Assembly: GCA_021229015.1 (NCBI GenBank)
Contig: CM037782.1
Span: 58,339,518-58,403,517, forward strand
DNA length: 64,000 bases
Origin: Solen grandis
Taxonomy: Eukaryota; Mollusca; Bivalvia; Adapedonta; Solenidae
Direction of reading: 5' to 3'
The notes beneath the pieces are model-generated. The model did no database searches. It saw only the letters and a list, made by a program, of their open reading frames with translations, and was not told the origin of the DNA. Shown piece by piece: positions 12,567 through 21,500 of this stretch (its first letter is position 1; each line of letters opens with the position of its first letter). Position numbers and translations under genes: made by a program.

Positions 12567-15500
12567 CTATTTCAACTTCAGAAGGTACCACCTGAAAATA
12601 AGAGTAGACGAATACTTAATGACTTCTTCAAAGCGTGCAAGTTTTGGGGGTGTGGCTTCTGTTCCATCAGACTCTCCCTGGGCCAGGTTGTCTTGTTTTG
12701 GAGGGCGTAATTCCTCCACTAATTCTATGTCACACTTGTCATCTGAAAAAGTTTTGTTATTATAACTAATGATGCAGGGTTTTCATTGACAAACATAACT
12801 ACAGAGGAAACAGATATTGGTTATGGTCAAGGGAGATTTCTGACATAAAGATTTTAAATATTGCCGAAAACCAAGCCAATTTTCATTCAGTTTTAACCAG
12901 TGAATTTGAGTGGCAATTGTTCTTTTTTTTATGAAACCCTGATAACGATATTTCACTATTCAATATACACAAAAAGTCATGATCATCATTTATAAAGATC
13001 TTAACATCAAATACAGAAATCATGAATAAGCAAGCTTCCCCATTTGATGTGCTGGAGTTTACTGTTGCTATGACAGTATTTCAGTCAAATAATGATGCCC
13101 AGTTAGTTATTGGTGGTGGAAGACTCCGAGTCAGGTAGTACCAGTGATCTACCATTAACCAGCTGGAAGACATCATCACCTGAAAATCCAAGCGACCCTG
13201 CCAGGACTCAAACCCACAGCAGTGAGGGGCTGAGTGATAATAGGCAACTGTGACCACCCAGCCACAGAAGTCCATTGTGTGGGGACCCAACTCTTGTGGG
13301 TAATGTAAGACTCTGTCTTATAAAGGTAAATATAACTGCCAAGTTAATTGCAAATCCTGCCATAATGTCTAAGTTACAGCCTGGACAAGAAAATCCAACT
13401 TCATGACCTTTGATCTGCAAGTGTTATCTTGACCTTTTATCTACAGACCCAATTCTTGCGCATGACACTTTGTCTCAATGAGGTTAACATAACTTCCAAG
13501 TTATTTGCAAATCCTGCCATCAATGTCTAAGTTACAGCCCGGACAAGCTAATCCAGACGACCTGACAAACTTATGCACATACATCATGAGGATACTGTTG
13601 CAACTATGTCAACCTCCTGTGAGCGGGCTTGACAATCAAAGATAATAACAACATTTTTTTCTAATTCTAAGGCCATTCATAATAAGAAAGATTATCATCA
13701 ATAGTTTAGATCACCAAGGTTCATTTCCAACACGATCTGGACACACCCAGTCTCGGATCCATCCATCACTCTGTGAACACTTACCGTACAGGCTTCTCAT
13801 CACCTTGTCCTCAGTGCTATGAGGAGGCCCTGTGTAGAAATATAAAAGGAATATCTGTACACAGGAATATCTGTACACTGGAATATGTGCATATGTATAT
13901 ATGCACAAAAATTGTAGGTGTAACATTAAGATATATTAACAGGTATATCTGTACACAATATATCTGTACACAACATATCTGTACAACAGATATCTGAACA
14001 CAGTTATACCTGTACACAAGATATCTGTTATATTATAATATATATATAACAATATATATGTACACAAATATCTGCACAGATATCTGTACACAAGATATCT
14101 GAACACAGGTATATCTGCACACAAGATATCTGAACACATGTACATCTGTACACAAGATATATGTACACAGGTATATCTGTACACACAGGGTTCACATTCT
14201 CTCCTGTGATAAACAAACTGTTCTTCTAAGCACTTCTTATACAACTGTACTTTTTGGCAAATCTTTGTGAAGGACTCCAGTTTTTAGCCCACTTGAGCAC
14301 TTGGGCTCAGGGTGAGATTTTGTGACCGCCTTTTGTCCACTGCCGTTGTCAACAATTGCTTGTGTACACTCTAGAGGCCACAGTTTTGGCCCAAACTTCA
14401 TGAAACTTAGTCAGGATGTTTGTCTACATGATATCTTGGATGAGTTTGAAATTGGGTCGCATGGGGTCAAAAACTAGGTCACCAGGTCAAATCTTAGAAA
14501 AACCTTGTGAACACTCTAGAGGCCACAGTTTTTGCCCAATCTTCATAAAATTTGGTCAGGATGTTCCGTCTTCATGATATCTTGGATGTGTTCGAAAAAT
14601 TGGTCACGTGGGGTCAAAAACTAGGTCACCAGGTCAAATCTTAGAAAAACCTTGTGAACACTCTTGATGCCACAGTTTTAGCCTAACCTTAATGTAACTT
14701 GGTCGGAATGTTTGTTTACATTATGTCTCGGATGAATTAAAAAACTGGGTCACATGGAGTCAAAAAGTAGGTCACCAGGGCAAATTTTAAAAAAATCTTG
14801 TGAACACTCTTGAGGCCTATATTTTTGTCCAAATCTTCATTAAACTTGATAAGAATGATGACTGCATGAATTCCCAATTGAGTGCAAATTTAGGTAGGAT
14901 CAAAATCTAGGTCATTTAGTCAAATGTTAGAAAAACACTTTAGATGCCACATTTTTTGTCATCATGCCTAACACAGCAATCTTACTCAGGTGAGCAACAC
15001 AGGGCAATCTTGGCCCTCTTGTTGGAATGCTTGTGAGAACTGGCATGCACAGGCATTTGAGAAATAGTTTAACTCATTTTTTTTTTTACTTTTTATTCCT
15101 TAGATTAAGGCACATCTAAGTATAGCCTGGTCTGGAAAAGATGACATATGCTTGATTGTGTGTCTGTATTTTGCAAGATTGTCCCAACTGCCACATACAT
15201 GTATTTACCTATTATCCCTAATGTAATAAAAGCGGCTATTTACCCCTAATACCAAGCATATTTGTCCCAAAATGTAACAAGAGGGTCATGATGGCCCTGG
15301 ATCACTCACCTGGTATCATTAGGATATGTAAAATCAAGTGACCCCAGGGGCAGGGCTAATTTTGACCCAAGGGCCATGATTTTAACTAACTTGGAAGAGG
15401 TCTACTACCCCACGTTACATACCAAAATATCTAACCTCCAGGCCTTGTGGTTTCTGAGAAGAGGATTTTTCTAGTTTTTTTCCTATATTAGCCTTTGTTA

Positions 15501-18500
15501 AATCAAGTGACCCCTGGGGCAGGGCCAACTTTGACCCATGGGCCATGATGTAAACAAACTTGGTAGATGTCAACTATGCCATGTTACATACCAAATATCT
15601 AAACTCAAGGCCTTGTGGTTTCTGACAAGAAGATTTTCAAGTTTTTTCCTAAATAAGCCTATTTAAATTCAGGTGACCCTTGGGGCGGGGACAACGTTGT
15701 TTGAACAAATTTGGAAATACACCAAATATCTTAACTCCAGGCTTGTGGTTTTGAGAAGAAGATTTTTCTAGTTTTTTCCTATATTAGCCTAAGTAAAGTC
15801 AGGTGACCCCTGGGGCGAGGCCAATTTTGACCCCAGGGCCATGATTTGAACAACTTGGTAGAGGATTACTAGGCCATGTTACATACCAAATATTTAACCT
15901 CCAGGCCTTGTGGTTTCTGACAAGAAGATTTTTCTAGTTTTTCCTATATAAGTCCATGTAAAGTAAAGTGACGCTGGGGCGGGCCAATTTTGACCCCAGG
16001 GTCATGATTTGAACAAATTGGTAGAGGTCTACTAAACAAAGCCACCCACCAAATATCTAAGCTCTAGGCTTTGTGGTTTCAGACGAGAAGAGTTTTTAAA
16101 ATTTCACTTTTAAAATCTTTTTTTAGCTCCTGTGACCTAATTATGAAACAGACCGGAACCATTTGAACAATTTTTATAGGGGATCACCTACGGAACATCC
16201 TTGTAAACTTTGATCACTTTCCCATCAGTAGTTTCAGAGAAGAAGATTTTATAGTAAATTGTTGACGACTGATGACGCCGGACAAAGGCTGGTCCCAAAA
16301 TCACATGCCATTTTCTCCTCAAAAAAGGCCAAGCCCTCTGCTTCCCAAAGAAAAAATCAGAAAAAAAAATGACATTACATATGTATAACTATAAAAAGGT
16401 GATTCTAGAATAGCTTTTTTTTTTGTTCTATATAAAAACAAAATATATATATAAAAAAACTCATACCTGCCCAGATTTCTGGTTCAAATTCTATGGTTGA
16501 CAGATAGTACAGGGAGTCTGGCCTCATCAGGGAGAGAAGCAGATTCTTGTACCTGGAAATACATAGCACTGACCATTAGATTCCAGGTAATGGTTAGAGA
16601 AAAATGTTTAAATGCGTAAATGTATATTACATGGATACAGTGAGATTTTTTTTTAGTGGCTAATTAAAAGAATTTAGTGACCACTAATGGAAATGAAGGG
16701 AAAATAATGTACATGTATCTAAAGTAAAGCCAGTTGAAAATGCAGAATACTTAACCATGTACAAGAGCCATCCATAAGACAGCATGCTAAACTATTCTGC
16801 ATGCTCAATGTTTATCAGTTTAAACAAATTTAGTTGCATGTAAAAATTTAACCAAGTTCAAAAGAAGCAATTTACAATAAATTCTGTATTCTAACAGAAA
16901 ATGTTTGACAGAAACGAATGTCAAATTTCAGACCAATTCCATGCCTGGTTCTAGAGATTTGAGCATGAAAGTATCTTGCATGCAAAATTTTACCAACATT
17001 AAGTTAACCCTTTCCCTCATAGAAGACACCATGAAAAGACCTATGCGAACAACATAAAACCAGATCAGCCTGCGAGTAACTCGCAGGCTGATCAGGTTTT
17101 ATGCTGTTCGCTGCTCCTCAGTGGTCTAGAAATGAGGATTTTACAATTAAATTTTGTAAGGTTTAACTGTGGTTTTCTGCAGATCAGGCTTTATGTGGTA
17201 CCTACTGGGTGCGTCAAAATGTGTCTATATGAGGGAAAGGGTTAAAGAAGTAACTGGTGTTGCACGCAACACATGAGTCCCCTACTGGTGAGGTGCATGA
17301 TTTTTCCATTTCTATAGCAACCAGAATTTTGGTCCGAGGAAAAAAAAAACAAAGTGATGTGCAGAGTCTTCATACTATCATCTATTCATCTACCAATTTC
17401 ATAATTTTATCTTAAATGGTTTTTATTGCACGATCCAGATGGACAGACAGACAGATGGACGTACAGAAAGACAGAGGGAAAACCTATAAGCCCCACCGGG
17501 GTAAACACCTGTAGGGGACTAAAAAACCATAATAATTTTTAATAAATTCAGTCAAGAGTCATCTACCTTGATTGTCTGATGCCCCTTAACATACTTGTAA
17601 ATTTTCAAGTCAATACCATAAATGGGTATTGAGATAGATAGTAGCTTGCATGCAAAACCTTAACCCTTTCCCTCATAGAGGAAACCATGAAAAGATCTAT
17701 GCGAAAAAACATAAAACCAGATCAGCCTGCGAGTAACTCGCAGGCTGATCAGGTTTTATGTTGTTCGCTGCTCCTCAGTGGTCTGGAAATGAGGACTTTA
17801 TAATAAAATTTGGTAAGGTTTAACTGTGGTTCTCTGCAGATCAGGCTTTATGTGGTACCTATTGAGTGCGTCAAAATGAGTCTATATGAGGGAAAGGGTT
17901 AACCAAGCTAACACTGACACAGACGCATTCCATGGATGACTGCATTAGCTATCATATTCTCAGCGTCGGAGACCCATGAGCACTTATTCCGTCCCTTCAT
18001 ACAGCGTGACAGATGTAATATAGGCAGCCGTGGGTCTCCGACACTGTCATATTCTTTGAATAGTAAAGCTCAAAATGTCAGGGTGGTTGTATGTTTGATA
18101 CAGCAGACGGTAAAAAAAAGGATATTATTTGGTCTGAATGTGAAATTATACTCTGTGCTGAGAAAGTAATGTGTGTCCAACTAAGGTATCCTGCTTGTGT
18201 AAAAGTCTTGTTCTTGCTTGTGTAAATGCCTCATTCCTTCATACTTACAACTGACGGTCTTCCAGGTTGATTGCCACAAGTGATCTGTGGTCAAAGATGA
18301 CATCAAACTGTCCACACAAGCCGCTGTAAATGTAAAACATCAGTTAAGATTTAGATTAATTCCAGGATAACCAAACCCAACAATCTTCAACAAAACACAA
18401 GAACAGCTGACTCATGAAACTAATGGGCATAAGATGAGTCTGAGAGTAAAAATCATACTTACATGATTTTTTTTTTATTTTCAAGAACTATAAAATAGCT

Positions 18501-21500
18501 GATTTTCGTGGGGCATTTATTTTCCTAGATTATGTGGAATGTTTTATCCAAAAATATTAAACCCAATGAAAAATGTTCTAGAACATGAATCCATGGATAA
18601 ATGCATCCACGGAATTCACTTTATTAAAATTAAAATTTAAAAATCAATTTTGAGGTATATTCCATGTGCCAGAGCAGACTGCCTTTTATTCTATGCTTGC
18701 TCACTGATATTCCCCACACTGTGAGTTACATTTTTTTTTTTACTTTAAAAGGGAGATAAATGGGATGTATATGAATAGGGTTATGTAGCATTCAGGTATT
18801 TACTAGTTGCTCCCCTTAGTTTCCTGTATCACTTTGCAAGATATCCACTTAAAAAAAATGATTAAGACTCAACAAATAGGCTTTTTGAAAAGATAAATTA
18901 CCATTACCCTTACCCTATAACTCCTGAGCATTCATGTTTAAAATTATGACTTAATTTACTAAACCTAAAATGGTGGATTTTTCTTTAATAGCTGTACAGA
19001 CTGTATAAATCTAAACCACAATATTGTATGAGAAGACCCTGACCTGAGACAAATCCTGGAGGCAGCTATCTAGAGACTTAATTGGAAGTAAAGTGTTAAT
19101 CAAATTAACCCTTCTCCTTATATAGACATGTTTTGACACACTGACAAACTGAGCAGATCAGGGTCTTCTCTGTCTGCTCATACAATATTAAAGCTCAGAT
19201 TTTACAAAATCTGCAGAGCTAAGAAAACTTCAATTCCAAATACTTATAAAGTAAAGTACCAGTAAATGAATATGCATCAAGTCATACAACTGTTACTTAC
19301 ACTGACATATCAAAGAGGTCTGCCACATAAAAACTAAGTCTGCCATCTTGACTCTGAAAAATAATAAAAAATTTCAGATTATATTGCATTGTAATGTCAT
19401 AAATGGGCATCAACCCATTGCCTAATGAATATTCATGTATAAACATGTGATGAATATTTATTGACAGAATTTGAATGGTATATATGAAGCAATGTTTTTT
19501 TCTTTGCTATACGAAGTACAATACTGCAGGACCAAATACCATGGTATAACTTTCTTTTACCTTTTCAGCCCTAATGCAAATTCATCAGACAACAAGTCTC
19601 AGTGTTCTTTGGAACATATGTGTCACCTGAAGTGAGACGGAAAAAGCAAGACGAAAAAGAGATGACAGACAATGTGTCTCCTCTGCTTAAAGCAGGTGAC
19701 ACAGTGAAGCAATATAAAACTGAATTTTAAAATACTGCATTAACACTTGAATATATCGTAAGAAGGCATTCTTATTTATTATTTCCCAAATATAATCATG
19801 ATGACAATATCTCAACTCATATTTTGCTTAAAAATTCAGTATCAACTTTGAAGGTACACCCACATAAACTGACAACAGTACCACATGTATGTATGTATGA
19901 GTGGTGACACAGTCATTTCTTGCAAAGAGAGTGTTCAAGGGAGATCACTGTAGGAGAGTTTGATGATGGTTACACACCTTGTACAGAAGAATTCCTGGAT
20001 GGCCTGCTCCGCTATCTCAACACCACACACTGTATGTCCCCTCTCATACATCCTGAAATAAAACACATATAAAATATATGTACTGTACATCATATACAAG
20101 CTGTGCACATTTTACATAATTTTGCTGAAAGCATCATACAAGCTGTTCTACAATTAATAGGGATCATTGACCTATTTTTTGGTAATGACATCGTTGAAAT
20201 AAATGATGCAATGATTTGGCCCGTACGAAAATTTCAACCGTAAAATAGCCGGAAAATAGACGGAAATGAGACGTAAAGTGACTTTTACGCACGTAAAACA
20301 GACGTAATTTGTTCAGAGCAGGAAAAAATAGAAAATTACGTACGTAAATGTTAACTTTTTACGGCCGTAATATTTTTACGCCCGTAGATTTTAACTTAGA
20401 AATTTTTCATGTTTAAAAATGTGTCTTGAAAAAAACCAATTTTACGTAAAAAAAATTAGCCTAAAAATGGACTTAGAAATAAATTAGTTTTTTCCTTTTA
20501 TGAATATAATTTTAATATAAATCAGTTATGAATGATTTTTTTTTCGATTTAACCAACAACAGCAAAACAAAATCTGAGCAATATTCAAGCAGCTGTTAAA
20601 GTATAATAATGTTATGTAACTTGAATTTATCAAAGTACAAGAGTAAGATGATTTCATTTCAAAAAGATATTTTATGCAATTATATATATATATAGATATT
20701 AAACAATTTGAATGACTCTTAAACAAGCAAATTTGTTTCCATGCGAGCATCAGGGCGAACATTTAGAAAAGGTCAGTTTTTATAGCCTTCAAGACTGGTC
20801 AGACCTGATAACATCTCTGAACAGCTGACCTGGATACTGAAAAGTCACCCCTGGCTTAATGGGGCATCAAGGGGTTAACTACAGGCAGTTTTCTGCCAGA
20901 ATTCTTTGTTATGTGCCAAGGATTTCCCTAACAGGCCCCATTTCAGTCACAGCAGTGTTGGAGCTCCCAGTTTTCAAATTCAGAGATAGTAAGAAGGTTC
21001 TGGTGACATCACTCTTTTACAAAAATATAGAACCATGTTTATCTGTGTTTATTCCAAAAGGATGCTACTTTGATAGTTGTTAAAGGAAGATGGATTTATC
21101 AATTTAAACAAAATTTGGAAAGGGACATCCAGTTGAAATGCCATGGAGATCGAGTTACATGGGGAAAAAGGGAAACATTTGCCAGAAGTATTGTTCAAAC
21201 TGGAGGTAAGTTTGCTTGCTTAATGTAATCTTTTGCTTATTAAATCAGTGTGCCCATGAAGTTTTAAAACTGAGGGTAGAATTGCTGTTTTTCCTTAACC
21301 CTTTACTTCATATAGTAATTTTGACGCATTGGAAAACAGGGCAGGTCCAGATCAGACAGCTCCAAAGCTAAATGGATGGTGTAGAAGTGCAGTGCATAAG
21401 AACCATAACTCTAATTATCTAATTCTTGAATTGTCTGCTTTTAGATGATTTTTTTTAAATGTCCATAGCATAATATCAACACTATCGCATGGATTCACTC

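Noticed and set aside
13936..14244. Minus-strand 102-codon ORF rich in Tyr/Cys (RYLVYRY repeats)
   Set aside because: It runs through the 18-bp minisatellite; the repeat period being a multiple of three keeps frames open. No start context, splice support or protein-like composition.
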